Shown here: positions 14,772-24,431 of the stretch, piece by piece
Layout of the letters: each line of letters starts with the position of its first letter
Numbering within the stretch: position 1 is the first letter of the stretch
Virus record (IMG/VR): IMGVR_UViG_3300021963_000261
Location: 1-40,827 of that record
Length of the DNA stretch: 40,827 nt
Source: a virus
Direction: 5' to 3' (one strand)
Program-made: the position numbers and the translations under genes
Notes under the pieces: generated by a model
Seen by the model: the letters and a program-made list of their open reading frames with translations, nothing else
The model's database searches: none
What the model was told of the DNA's origin: nothing

Positions 14772-15020
14772 ATGGAAGTAGTTAAACAAATTACAAAAGA
14801 GCAATTAGAAACAGTTACAAATCAACAGAAAGATCTTAATACATTGCTTACTAATATAGGTATTGTAGAATCACAAAAACATGGATTCTTACATCAATTA
14901 AGAGATCTTAATGAGGCTATCGAAGCATTTAAAAATCAGTTACAAGCGCAATACGGTGCTGTAAATATTAATTTGGAAGATGGTTCATACACTGAAATAA
15001 AAGAAGAAGAAAAAGAATAA
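14772..15020 (+). CDS. Small coiled-coil protein
   Basis: 82 residues, almost wholly helical with heptad-like spacing of L, I and V from about residue 8 to 62, followed by an acidic tail (EIKEEEKE). Prefoldin- or tail-chaperone-like in look. The stop overlaps the next start (TAATG). Function unknown. Confidence 0.65.
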   Translation: MEVVKQITKEQLETVTNQQKDLNTLLTNIGIVESQKHGFLHQLRDLNEAIEAFKNQLQAQYGAVNINLEDGSYTEIKEEEKE

Positions 15021-15244
15021 TGGAATTTGTCATAAGAAAAATTAGTATAGGTACTGATTATAAAAATGAAGCAATGCATTATTCTATAGGGCAACAAGTA
15101 TACGGGGGACATGAAATCTTCTGTATACAAGAATGCTCGGATAACTCTTGTGTTATTTATATAAAAAAATCAGACGAAGTAATGCCTTGGAAAAAATTTA
15201 ATTCTAACATGGCAATAGCTATTGAATATGATTTGGAATATTAA
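15020..15244 (+). CDS. Small hypothetical protein
   Basis: 74 residues, mixed alpha/beta, acidic end. It contains DYKNEAMHYSIGQQVYGGHEI and a later YIKKSDEVMPWKKFN, a pattern I recall from other phages of Bacteroidota without a function. Coupled on both sides by TAATG overlaps (with the coiled-coil protein before and the GroES-like protein after), so it is probably co-expressed with them. Confidence 0.65.
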   Translation: MEFVIRKISIGTDYKNEAMHYSIGQQVYGGHEIFCIQECSDNSCVIYIKKSDEVMPWKKFNSNMAIAIEYDLEY

Positions 15245-15864
15245 TGAGAAGTGTATTTGATTTTATTGTAAAACCTGTTGGAGCAAGATATGAAAATAAA
15301 GTAAATGTTGGTGATAAAGAATTAATAATAAACACTAAGATTGAAAACTTTAAATCTGTAAATAATCTAGCAGAGATAGTTGAGGTGCCATTGGCATATA
15401 AAACTATAATTGAAAAAGGTGATTTAGTTATAATACATCATAATGTATTTAGACGTTTTTATGATATAAGGGGAAACCAAAAGAACAGTAGATCATTTTT
15501 TAAAGATGATCTTTATTTTTGTGGAGTAGATCAAATATATTTATATAAAAAAGGAAATGCCAGATGGGAAGCACTAGGAGATAGATGCTTTATAAAACCA
15601 TTAAAGAATAGATCTCATTTAAGCAACGAAAAAGAACGTAGACTTATTGGAGTATTAAAATATGGAAACAGCTCTTTAAAAGCAATTAAAATAAACGAAG
15701 GAGACCTAGTTGGTTATACTCCTGACGGGGAATTTGAGTTTATTATTGATGGAGAGCGTTTGTATTGTATGAAATCTAATGATATTGTAATTAAATATGA
15801 ATATAAAGGAGACGAAGCAGAACATAATCCACGCTGGGCACAAAGCGGTGTTGGAGTTAATTAA
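15244..15864 (+). CDS. Double GroES-fold co-chaperonin-like protein
   Basis: 206 residues that divide into two GroES-like halves. In the second half, RCFIKPL (114-120) matches the first strand, RRLIGVLKYG (132-141) the E(V/A)xxVG strand, IKINEGDLVGY (148-158) the VKVGDxVxF strand, and DGERLYCMKSNDIVIKYE (169-186) the usual DGEEYLIMxxxDILAxxE ending. The first half has FDFIVKPVGARY (5-16), AEIVEVPL (43-50) and IEKGDLVIIHHNVFR (56-70). The gene lies just before the terminase and far from groES. A phage-specific cap, in the manner of T4 gp31, for capsid folding is inferred. No typical GGIVL mobile loop is visible. Confidence 0.6.
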   Translation: MRSVFDFIVKPVGARYENKVNVGDKELIINTKIENFKSVNNLAEIVEVPLAYKTIIEKGDLVIIHHNVFRRFYDIRGNQKNSRSFFKDDLYFCGVDQIYLYKKGNARWEALGDRCFIKPLKNRSHLSNEKERRLIGVLKYGNSSLKAIKINEGDLVGYTPDGEFEFIIDGERLYCMKSNDIVIKYEYKGDEAEHNPRWAQSGVGVN

Positions 15865-16081
15865 AGTTGCCGAAGAAGCGATTCTAGATAATGGGGAAGA
15901 CGATTTAGCGGCGGACAAATTAAAGAATGCGGCTGCAACAAAAAAATTAGCCATATTTGATGCTTTTGAAATTTTGACCCGAATCGAATTAGAGGAAAGG
16001 CTATTAGACGAAGAAGAAGATGCGGAAAAGAAAAAGGTAGGTGCTTCATTTAAAGGTTTTGCAGAAGGGAGGTCTAAATAA
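15797..16081 (+). CDS. Putative small terminase subunit
   Basis: 94 residues, helical and acidic: AGHKAVLELIKVAEEAI, then DDLAADKLKNAAATKKLAIFDAFEILTRIELEE and a charged tail. It overlaps the preceding gene by 68 bases; no later Met exists in the frame, so this long overlap is likely real. It ends on the large terminase start (TAATG). The place directly before the large subunit, the size and the helical nature fit a small terminase, and I recall similar proteins there in related phages. No DNA-binding helix-turn-helix is obvious. Confidence 0.5.
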   Translation: MNIKETKQNIIHAGHKAVLELIKVAEEAILDNGEDDLAADKLKNAAATKKLAIFDAFEILTRIELEERLLDEEEDAEKKKVGASFKGFAEGRSK

Positions 16082-18306
16082 TGTACGAACAAACTTTATA
16101 TAGAACAGTACCGGACCACGTAAAAAAAAGTGTTATAAAACAAAATAACCGTAATAAAAAGTGGGAATATGGGTATAATAAAGACCATGATATGGTTGTT
16201 ATTAGTAAAACTGGAAAGATTGGTGAAATCGTTGAAATCCAAAATTTAATAATAGCATTACCAGAAATAGATAAAGTATATTCTAGATCCAATAAGAAAG
16301 AGGAACAATATTGGGAGAAGATAGAATATCCAAAAGAATTAGAAAAAATAAAAAATGTATTTGACTGGAATAAATATCCTGATCACTTTAAAGAGCGTTG
16401 GTATGATTATATAGACGCTGAATTTAAATACAGAGAAGAAGGAATATTTTTTAATAATAATGGAATTCCAACATATATAACAGGTACGCACTATATGTAC
16501 TTGCAATGGAGCAAGATAGATGTTGGAGCCCCTGATTTTAGAGAATCAAACAGATTATTCTTCATATTCTGGGAAGCCTGTAAGGCGGATACAAGATGTT
16601 ATGGAATGTGTTATTTAAAAAATAGACGTTCTGGATTTTCATTTATGTCTTCTGCTGAGCTAGTAAACCAAGCAACTATATCAAGTGATTCAAGGTTTGG
16701 TATATTGTCAAAATCTGGACCAGACGCTAAAACAATGTTTACTGATAAAGTGGTCCCAATTTCTATTAATTATCCATTCTTTTTTAAACCAATACAAGAC
16801 GGTATGGACCGTCCAAAAACAGAACTAGCATATCGAGTTCCCGCATCTAAATTTACAAGAAGAAAATTAGACGCTAATGAAACCGCCGAAGAGCTAGAAG
16901 GGTTAGATACAACAATTGATTGGAAAAACACCGGGGACAATAGTTATGACGGGGAGAAATTAAAGCTTCTTGTACATGATGAAAGTGGTAAATGGTTAAA
17001 ACCGGAAAATATATTAAACAACTGGCGTGTTACAAAAACATGTTTGCGTTTAGGTAGCAGGATTATTGGGAAGTGCATGATGGGATCAACGTCAAATGCT
17101 TTAGATAAAGGAGGAGATAACTTTAAAAAATTATATTATGATTCCGACGTTACGAAAAGAAACCGCAATGGACAGACTAGCTCAGGACTATATAGTTTGT
17201 TCATACCTATGGAATGGTCGTACGAAGGATTCATTGATACTTATGGCATACCTGTATTCGACACTCCAAAAACCCCGATAAAAGGAGTAGATGGAAATTG
17301 GATTGAATATGGTGTTATTGAACACTGGCAGAATGAAGTTGATGGTTTAAAAAATGACCAAGATGGTTTAAATGAATACTATCGACAATTTCCAAGAACA
17401 GAACAGCATGCTTTTAGAGATGAAACAAAACAATCATTGTTTAATCTTACAAGAATATATGAACAAATAGATTATAATGATGATCTTAGAAATTCAAATA
17501 TTTTAACAAGAGGGAGCTTTCAGTGGGAAAATGGGATACAAGATTCAAGGGTAATATTTTATCCTAATAAAGACGGAAGATTTTTAATTTCTTGGATTCC
17601 ACCTAAACATATGCAAAACCGTGTAATTATAAAGAATGGGCTTAAATATCCAGGGAACGAACACTGTGGAGCATTTGGATGCGATAGTTATGATATATCA
17701 GGAACTGTTGATGCAAGTAGAGGATCTAATGGAGCATTGCATGGGCTAACCAAGTTTACCATGGAAGATGTACCACCTAATCAATTTTTCTTAGAATATA
17801 TTGCTCGTCCTCAAACAGCTGAAATGTTTTTTGAAGATGTATTAATGGCTTTAGTATTTTACGGTATGCCAATACTTGCAGAGAACAATAAGCCAAGGCT
17901 TTTATATTATTTAAAAAGAAGAGGTTATAGGGGTTTTTCTATGAATCGCCCAGATAGAATTTGGAATAAATTGTCACCAGCAGAAAAAGAAATTGGTGGA
18001 ATACCGAACTCTTCACAAGACATAATGCAAGCTCACGCTTCAGCTATTGAAACTTATATAGAAAATAATGTTGGATACATAAATGAACAATACGGGAATA
18101 TGTATTTTCAAAGAACATTAGAAGATTGGGCAAGGTTTAACATAAATAGTAGAACAAAACATGATGCCTCTATTAGTTCAGGATTAGCTATAATGGCTTG
18201 TAACAAACATTTATATGCACCAAGTACACCTTATGAAAGACCAAAGTTTGAATTAGGATTTAAAAAATACGATAATACAGGTTCTTTATCAAAAATACAA
18301 AAATAA
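16081..18306 (+). CDS. terL: Terminase large subunit (packaging ATPase-nuclease)
   Basis: 741 residues, within the 600-800 range. ATPase: a variant Walker A, LKNRRSGFS at 179-187, of the K-x-R-R-x-G-F-S kind common in these phages; Walker B LLVHDES with Asp300-Glu301; motif III MMGSTSN at 333-339. Nuclease domain: RNase H-like strand AFGCDSYD with Asp535 as first metal ligand, and a second element in the 600s (MPILAENNKPRLLYYLKRRGY). It powers DNA entry through the portal encoded by the next gene (one base apart) and cuts the concatemer. Confidence 0.9.
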   Translation: MYEQTLYRTVPDHVKKSVIKQNNRNKKWEYGYNKDHDMVVISKTGKIGEIVEIQNLIIALPEIDKVYSRSNKKEEQYWEKIEYPKELEKIKNVFDWNKYPDHFKERWYDYIDAEFKYREEGIFFNNNGIPTYITGTHYMYLQWSKIDVGAPDFRESNRLFFIFWEACKADTRCYGMCYLKNRRSGFSFMSSAELVNQATISSDSRFGILSKSGPDAKTMFTDKVVPISINYPFFFKPIQDGMDRPKTELAYRVPASKFTRRKLDANETAEELEGLDTTIDWKNTGDNSYDGEKLKLLVHDESGKWLKPENILNNWRVTKTCLRLGSRIIGKCMMGSTSNALDKGGDNFKKLYYDSDVTKRNRNGQTSSGLYSLFIPMEWSYEGFIDTYGIPVFDTPKTPIKGVDGNWIEYGVIEHWQNEVDGLKNDQDGLNEYYRQFPRTEQHAFRDETKQSLFNLTRIYEQIDYNDDLRNSNILTRGSFQWENGIQDSRVIFYPNKDGRFLISWIPPKHMQNRVIIKNGLKYPGNEHCGAFGCDSYDISGTVDASRGSNGALHGLTKFTMEDVPPNQFFLEYIARPQTAEMFFEDVLMALVFYGMPILAENNKPRLLYYLKRRGYRGFSMNRPDRIWNKLSPAEKEIGGIPNSSQDIMQAHASAIETYIENNVGYINEQYGNMYFQRTLEDWARFNINSRTKHDASISSGLAIMACNKHLYAPSTPYERPKFELGFKKYDNTGSLSKIQK

Positions 18307-20712
18307 ATGAATATATACACAAATACAAACAGTGCATTTCCAAGTCAGGTAGTACCCGATTCAGTAAAAGCATCTGAGGAATATGGTTTACAAGTATCAC
18401 GTGCTATAGAACAAGAGTGGTTTAATCAAGGTAGAACTACACAAAATAGATATTTAACTAATTGGAATAATTTCCATCAATTAAGACTATACGCTAGAGG
18501 AGAACAATCGGTACAAAAATATAAAGATGAAATGGCTATAAACGGTGATGTTTCATATTTAAATTTAGATTGGAAACCTGTACCGGTAATATCTAAATTC
18601 GTGGACATCGTTGTTAACGGAATGTCCCAAAAAGGGTATGATATTAGGGCTTATGCACAAGATCCTGAATCAATCAAAGAAAAAACAAATTATGCTCAAG
18701 CAGTATTAAGAGATATGTATGCTCAAGATCTTATCGAAAAAGCAAATGCTTTAACCGGTGAGAACTTTGCTAATTCTCCTTTAGGCAAAAATGAATTGCC
18801 TGAAAACAAAGAAGAGTTAGAGCTACACATGCAACTTAATTATAAGCAATCTGTAGAAATCGCAGAGGAAGAAGCAATTAATAATGTTCTTGCTCAAAAT
18901 AAATGGGATTTAGTTAGAAGAAGATTAAATTACGATTTAACAGTCTTAGGTATTGCTTGCGTAAAAACTAATTTTAATGTAGCTGAAGGTATTAAAACCG
19001 AATATGTTGATCCAGCATATTTAGTTTATTCTTATACAGAAGACCCTAACTTTGAAGATATATATTATGTTGGAGAAGTAAAAGCAATAACAATACCTGA
19101 ATTAAAAATGCAATTCCCCGATATATCTGAAGAAGAATTGTATAGAATTCAACAAATGCCAGGTAATAGACAATACATAAGCGGCTGGGGTAATTACGAC
19201 GAAAATACTGTTCAAGTTTTATATTTTGAATATAAGACATATATGAATCAAGTATATAAAATAAAATACAATGAAAATGGAATGGAGAAAATCATTGAAA
19301 AAACAGATGATTTTAATCCACCTATGAACGATAAATTTGACAGAGTGTCCAGAACTATCGAAGTATTATATACAGGTGCAAAAGTACTTGGAACTAATAT
19401 GATGTTAGAATGGAAGTTGTCTGAGAATATGTCTCGCCCTTATGCTGATATGACTAAGGTTGAAATGAATTATATCATTACAGCTCCTCGTATGTATAAA
19501 GGTAGAATTGATTCTATAGTAAATAGAATTACGGGATTTGCTGATATGATCCAATTAACACATTTGAAATTACAACAAGTAATGTCAAAAATGATTCCAG
19601 ACGGAGTATTTGTGGATGTTGATGGATTAGCCGAAGTCGATCTTGGGAATGGGACTAATTATAACCCCGCAGAGGCATTAAATATGTATTTCCAAACTGG
19701 TAGTATAGTTGGTAGATCTATGTCTCAAGACGGAGGATTAAATCAAGGTAAAATTCCGATTCAAGAATTAACAAGTTCTTCTGGTCAAGCAAAGATTGCT
19801 TCGTTGATACAAACTTACCAGTACTATTTACAATTAATACGCGATGTTACTGGATTAAATGAAGCTCGTGATGGAAGTATGCCGGAACAAGATACATTAG
19901 TTGGTCTACAAAGAATGGCTGCTAATGCATCAAACACGGCGACAAAGCATATATTGCAAGCTAGTTTATTTTTAACATTAAGAACATGTGAAAATATATC
20001 TTTAAGGATTGCGGACGTTTTAGACTTTCCATTGTTAGCAAAAACACTAGAAGAAAGTATAACTGTATTTAATGTAGAAACATTAAAACAAATTAAATAT
20101 TTAAATCTTTATGAGTTTGGTATTTACTTAGAATTAGAACCAGACGAAGAAGAGAAAGCAATACTTGAGCAAAACATTCAAATGGCATTGCAAACAGGAA
20201 GTATTGATCTTGATGATGCAATTGATATTAGACAAATAAATAATTTAAAGTTAGCTAATCAAACTTTAAAATTTAGGAAAAAGAAAAAAGCTCAAGCGGC
20301 TCAAGAAGTTCAAATGGCTAATATACAAGCACAAGCGCAAGCAAATCAAGATACAGCGGAAAAAGCTGCTTTATTTGAAGTTCAAAAGCAACAAGCATTA
20401 ACCCAAGAAACCGTTAATGTTGAGCAGGCTAAATCTCAATTTGAAATACAAAGAATGCAGATGGAAGCCGAAATTAAAAAGCAATTAATGCAAATGCAAT
20501 TCCAATTTGACATGCAGATCGCTCAATTGAAACAGCAGGTTATTGATAAGAATATGCAGGAGGCTGAGGATAGAAAAGATAATAGAACAAAAATTCAGGC
20601 TACGCAAGCATCGGCATTAATTGACCAAAGAAAAAACAACACTATGCCTAAGGACTTTGAAACCTCGGCTCAAGATTTTATGAGCGATCTCAATAAGCCA
20701 TTAGGAGAGTAA
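18307..20712 (+). CDS. Portal protein
   Basis: 801 residues, large for a portal but usual for crAss-like and related podoviruses. It follows the large terminase directly. Central features include TLxG-type helices and a long FVDVDGLAEVDLGNGTNYNPAEALNMYF region (cited only in part) near 430-460, then a TGLNEARDGSMPEQDTLVGLQRMA segment, a signature I associate with portals of this phage group. Residues about 640-770 are a Q/A/K-rich coiled coil, probably the barrel that reaches into the capsid. It forms the twelve-fold vertex ring for DNA passage. Confidence 0.85.
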   Translation: MNIYTNTNSAFPSQVVPDSVKASEEYGLQVSRAIEQEWFNQGRTTQNRYLTNWNNFHQLRLYARGEQSVQKYKDEMAINGDVSYLNLDWKPVPVISKFVDIVVNGMSQKGYDIRAYAQDPESIKEKTNYAQAVLRDMYAQDLIEKANALTGENFANSPLGKNELPENKEELELHMQLNYKQSVEIAEEEAINNVLAQNKWDLVRRRLNYDLTVLGIACVKTNFNVAEGIKTEYVDPAYLVYSYTEDPNFEDIYYVGEVKAITIPELKMQFPDISEEELYRIQQMPGNRQYISGWGNYDENTVQVLYFEYKTYMNQVYKIKYNENGMEKIIEKTDDFNPPMNDKFDRVSRTIEVLYTGAKVLGTNMMLEWKLSENMSRPYADMTKVEMNYIITAPRMYKGRIDSIVNRITGFADMIQLTHLKLQQVMSKMIPDGVFVDVDGLAEVDLGNGTNYNPAEALNMYFQTGSIVGRSMSQDGGLNQGKIPIQELTSSSGQAKIASLIQTYQYYLQLIRDVTGLNEARDGSMPEQDTLVGLQRMAANASNTATKHILQASLFLTLRTCENISLRIADVLDFPLLAKTLEESITVFNVETLKQIKYLNLYEFGIYLELEPDEEEKAILEQNIQMALQTGSIDLDDAIDIRQINNLKLANQTLKFRKKKKAQAAQEVQMANIQAQAQANQDTAEKAALFEVQKQQALTQETVNVEQAKSQFEIQRMQMEAEIKKQLMQMQFQFDMQIAQLKQQVIDKNMQEAEDRKDNRTKIQATQASALIDQRKNNTMPKDFETSAQDFMSDLNKPLGE

Positions 20713-20743
20713 AATAGATTAACCAATTTTATATTATTATATC

Positions 20744-21922
20744 ATGTCAGAACAAATTAAACAAGAAGGAGATTTTAAGATTTCCAAAGCCAAAAAGCCA
20801 AAAAGCTTAAATAAACCGCCACAAGTAACAAAAGTTGACTTGTCAGAAAAGAAAGAATTTGAGGAGCCAGTAAAGGTAATAATTCCTAAACAAACAGAAA
20901 ATGCCATTCAAGAACAAAGCTCAGAGAGCAGCATGTTACGCACAGAACAGTCCGAAGTGGAATTGCAAGCAATGGGACAAGGAAACGAAGGGTCCTTTGA
21001 AAATGTTATTCAAGAAATCACTGAACAAGAAATAGTTCAAGAAATAAAGGATACCACTACAGAATTAAAAGAACAAGTTCAAGAAAATATTAATACAGGT
21101 AAACCATTACCAGAAAATATTGAGAAGCTAGTTTCTTTTATGGAAGAAACAGGAGGAACAGTAGAAGATTATGTTAGACTAAATACGGACTACTCTTCTA
21201 TAAACAATGAAGCATTATTAAAAGAATATTATAAAAAGTCAAGACCGCATTTAGATTCAGAAGAAATAGAATTTCTAATGGAGGATAAATTTAGTTATGA
21301 TGAAGACGAAGATGATGAGCGAGACATCAGAAAGAAAAAACTCGCATTTAAAGAAGAGGTTGCAAAAGCCAAAAACTTCTTAGAAGATCTTAAAGGAAAA
21401 TATTACGATGAAATCAAGTTGAGGCCAGGCGTATCCAAAGAACAACAAGAAGCAAATGAATTTTTCAATCGTTACAAGAAAAATGAAGAGGTAACAAAAA
21501 GCCAACACGAACGATTCAAGCAAAGTACAAAAAATTTATTTTCACAAGATTTCAAAGGTTTTGAATACAATTTAGGTGAAAAAAGATTTAGATATGGAGT
21601 ACAGAATCCAGAACAAGTTGCAGAAAAACAATCAGACATTAGCAATTTCATAGGGAAGTTCCTTGACAAAGATGGAAATATCGCTGATGCTTCAGGTTAT
21701 CATAAAGCTCTTTATTCCGCTATGAATTCAGATAAAATAGCACAGCACTTTTATGAACAAGGAAAAGCTGATGCTATTAAAGAAGTTATCGCAAATTCTA
21801 AAAATCCAGGTATGTCACAACCACGCCAAGCGTCGGGAGATGTATTTATCAATGGATTAAAGGTTAAAGCGGTTAGCGGCTTGGATTCTTCTAAACTAAG
21901 AATACAAACTAAAAAATTTTAA
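20744..21922 (+). CDS. Putative scaffolding protein
   Basis: 392 residues between portal and major capsid protein, the standard scaffold position. The N-terminal 130 residues are disordered and rich in K, E, Q and V; 130-300 are highly charged helices with an acidic run near 185-195 (DEDEDDERD). The C-terminal end has basic residues (SSKLRIQTKKF), like capsid-binding ends of scaffolds. No protease motif was seen. Role from position and composition. Confidence 0.65.
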   Translation: MSEQIKQEGDFKISKAKKPKSLNKPPQVTKVDLSEKKEFEEPVKVIIPKQTENAIQEQSSESSMLRTEQSEVELQAMGQGNEGSFENVIQEITEQEIVQEIKDTTTELKEQVQENINTGKPLPENIEKLVSFMEETGGTVEDYVRLNTDYSSINNEALLKEYYKKSRPHLDSEEIEFLMEDKFSYDEDEDDERDIRKKKLAFKEEVAKAKNFLEDLKGKYYDEIKLRPGVSKEQQEANEFFNRYKKNEEVTKSQHERFKQSTKNLFSQDFKGFEYNLGEKRFRYGVQNPEQVAEKQSDISNFIGKFLDKDGNIADASGYHKALYSAMNSDKIAQHFYEQGKADAIKEVIANSKNPGMSQPRQASGDVFINGLKVKAVSGLDSSKLRIQTKKF

Positions 21923-21940
21923 CATTTAAAAAACACAATT

Positions 21941-23419
21941 ATGTCAAACATGGTTAATTCCATTACTGGAACCAATTACGGGACAATTAAACCGTCTCAA
22001 AGAATGCAGACATTAGAGTCTAACTATTTGAACTTTACAAATGGCGATAATGATTTTGCACAACAATATTTACCAGAAATTTATGAAGCTGAAGTAGAGC
22101 GTTATGGAAATAGAACGCTTTCTGGTTTCTTAAGAATGGTAGGAGCTGAAATGCCAATGTCTTCTGATCAAGTTGTTTGGTCTGAACAAAACAGATTACA
22201 CATCGCTTACACGGGAGTTTCTTGTGCTAGTTCATCAACTTTAACGTTCCCTGTATCAGCTACTAGCTCTGTTAGTTCTTCTTACGTAAGCAACGTTATA
22301 TCTAAAGGGCAAACTTTAGTAGTTATGAGCCCTTCTACTGGTAAAGAACTTAAAGTTTACGTTACTGGCTCAACTACTACCGCAACGGGTTCAGTAGGTG
22401 GTACTGCAACTATTACTTGTATTCCTTATACTCAGCTGGATTTAACAACTGGAGCTGGTAACGTAGTTAACTTTGCTGGAGCTACAGACCTTAAGATCTT
22501 TGTTTATGGATCGGAATTTAGAAAAGGAACAGATGATGCTGATTTGAAATCTGTTACTCCTTCATTCACTCAATACAGTAATTCACCTATCATTATCAAA
22601 GAAAGATACGAAATTAACGGATCTGATACTGCTCAAATCGGATGGGTTGAAGTTGCTACTGAAGATGGAACGGGTGGTTTCTTATGGTATTTAAAAGCTG
22701 AATCTGAAACAAGATTGCGTTTTGAGGATTATCTAGAAATGGCTGTAGTAGAGGGTGAATTAGTTAATAGTTCATCAACAGGATTAACAGCATTAAATAT
22801 TAAAGGTACAGAAGGTTTATTCTCTGCTGTAAAAAATAGAGGTAATATTGTAAACAACTTTACAGCTGCTTCTGGTTTAAATGACTTTGACTCTATTTTA
22901 AAAGGATTAGATACTCAAGGAGCTATTGAAGAAAATATGTTCTTCTTGAACAGAGCTACTTCATTAGACTTTGATGATATGTTGGCTTCTTTATCTTCTG
23001 GAGCGGCAGGTGGTGTTGCTTACGGATTATTTGAAAATTCTGAGCAAATGGCATTAAACTTAGGTTTTTCTGGTTTCAGAAGAGGATCTTATGATTTCTA
23101 CAAAACTGACTGGAAATATTTAAATGATGCTTCTACTCGTGGCGGTATGGCTAACACTTCAATTGATGGTATCCTTATCCCTGCTGGTACAACAACAGTT
23201 TATGATCAACAATTAGGAACTAACATCCGTCGTCCATTCTTACACGTTCGTTATAGAGCTAATCAAGCTGATGACAGACGTATGAAAAACTGGATTACTG
23301 GATCTGTTGGAGGAGCTTACACAACTGGATTAGATGCCATGAATGTACACTTCTTATCAGAAAGATGTTTAGTTACTCAAGGAGCTAATAACTTCGTGTT
23401 GTTTACAGCTTCTGTATAA
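21941..23419 (+). CDS. Major capsid protein
   Basis: 492 residues, the expected size for crAss-like and related phages. It begins MSNMVNSITGTNYGTIK, has an N-arm with QTLESNYLNF, a beta-rich insertion at about 85-190 (Ser/Thr/Val-rich, Ig-like), and a core with IIIKERYEINGSDTAQIGWVEV and ETRLRFEDYLEMAVVEGE that I associate with capsid proteins of Bacteroidota phages. Codons here are richer in C-ending forms (for example TTC, AAC) than neighbours, as expected for the most abundant protein. A strong terminator follows at 23430. Confidence 0.85.
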   Translation: MSNMVNSITGTNYGTIKPSQRMQTLESNYLNFTNGDNDFAQQYLPEIYEAEVERYGNRTLSGFLRMVGAEMPMSSDQVVWSEQNRLHIAYTGVSCASSSTLTFPVSATSSVSSSYVSNVISKGQTLVVMSPSTGKELKVYVTGSTTTATGSVGGTATITCIPYTQLDLTTGAGNVVNFAGATDLKIFVYGSEFRKGTDDADLKSVTPSFTQYSNSPIIIKERYEINGSDTAQIGWVEVATEDGTGGFLWYLKAESETRLRFEDYLEMAVVEGELVNSSSTGLTALNIKGTEGLFSAVKNRGNIVNNFTAASGLNDFDSILKGLDTQGAIEENMFFLNRATSLDFDDMLASLSSGAAGGVAYGLFENSEQMALNLGFSGFRRGSYDFYKTDWKYLNDASTRGGMANTSIDGILIPAGTTTVYDQQLGTNIRRPFLHVRYRANQADDRRMKNWITGSVGGAYTTGLDAMNVHFLSERCLVTQGANNFVLFTASV

Positions 23420-23429
23420 TGATTCTGTA

Positions 23430-23470
23430 GTAATTACCCTCGTTGAACTGACGGGGGTAGTTATTACTTT
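23430..23470 (+). terminator. Rho-independent terminator after the capsid gene
   Basis: GTAAT (23430-23434) pairs with ATTAC (23463-23467) and ACCCTCGT with ACGGGGGT around a TGAACTG loop, with a small internal bulge, followed by TTTT. It is the only G/C-rich stem in the region and lies 11 bases after the capsid stop. It could raise the amount of capsid mRNA relative to downstream genes. Confidence 0.75.
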
Positions 23471-23499
23471 TATAAAAACTTATTAAATTATATTATATT

Positions 23500-24354
23500 A
23501 TGGCAACAAGACCAACAGCGAAAGCAAAAGAAATTTTAGAAGACCAAGAGGTCGCAACACAAGAATACACTGAAACAGTTGAAAAACCAGTAACAGTAAA
23601 AAAAGAACAACAAAAACCAACCTGGGAGGTTAAGGACAGAACGTATATATTAAGCGAAAGTCATTCTCCATTGACATATACATTACAAGGGAAACATACT
23701 CTTAGGTATCCGTTGATTTGGTTTAATAAAGAAACAGGCGAACAAGAAGAATTAAGATACGCAACAAATCAAAATTCTCCTTTAGTTAGCCAACAAAAAG
23801 GGCAAGTTACATTAGGGCATATTATATTTGAAAATGGTATTTTAAATGTTCCAAAAGAAAAGCAAAACTTGCAAAAATTACTTTCGCTATATCACCCTGG
23901 ATTAAACATTAAATATACTGAATTTGATCCAACGGTAGAAGCAGAAGATGATTTAGATTATTTAGAAGTAGAAGTACAGGCATTAAATGCAGCATTTGAA
24001 ATGGATATTGATATGGCTGAAGCTATTGTTAGAGTTGAAGCTGGATCAAGAGTTAATAAAATGAGTTCAAAAGAAATTAAGAGAGATTTATTATTATTCG
24101 CTAGAAAAAATCCTATTTTATTTTTAGAATTAGCTAACGATGAAAATGTGCATTTAAGAAACATTGCTATTAGAGCTACTGAACAATATATTATAAAACT
24201 ATCACCTGACAATAGAACATTCTTGTGGGGTGAAAATGATAGAAAATTAATGACCGTACCTTTTGATGAAAACCCATACTCAGCTATGGCAGCATTCTTT
24301 AAAACAGATGAAGGTATTGCGATTTTAAGATCTATAGAGAAAAAACTTAAATAA
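23500..24354 (+). CDS. Hypothetical structural-region protein
   Basis: 284 residues. The first 45 are disordered (K, E, T, V). Residues 50-125 have a beta domain with TYILSESHSPLTYTLQGKHT, PLIWFN and ELRYATNQNSP, which I recall from conserved proteins after the capsid gene in Bacteroidota and marine phages. Residues 150-240 are helical (EVEVQALNAAFEMDIDMAE...KKDLLLFARKNP). It stands alone between two terminators. A head-completion or vertex role is possible; no enzyme motif was found. Confidence 0.65.
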   Translation: MATRPTAKAKEILEDQEVATQEYTETVEKPVTVKKEQQKPTWEVKDRTYILSESHSPLTYTLQGKHTLRYPLIWFNKETGEQEELRYATNQNSPLVSQQKGQVTLGHIIFENGILNVPKEKQNLQKLLSLYHPGLNIKYTEFDPTVEAEDDLDYLEVEVQALNAAFEMDIDMAEAIVRVEAGSRVNKMSSKEIKRDLLLFARKNPILFLELANDENVHLRNIAIRATEQYIIKLSPDNRTFLWGENDRKLMTVPFDENPYSAMAAFFKTDEGIAILRSIEKKLK

Positions 24355-24370
24355 TACGTAATAATAATGC

Positions 24371-24410
24371 TAAGGCGGTTATTGTACTTAAAACTGCAAT
24401 AACCGCTTTA
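24371..24410 (+). terminator. Strong 15-bp stem terminator
   Basis: TAAGGCGGTTATTGT (24371-24385) pairs with GCAATAACCGCTTTA (24396-24410) over 15 positions (two G-U pairs) around a 10-base loop, followed by A/T-rich DNA with a short T tract. It separates the 23500 gene from the tail-gene run starting at 24432. On the opposite strand it is also symmetrical, so it may work in both directions. Confidence 0.75.
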
Positions 24411-24431
24411 ATATTATAATAAATATGACAA

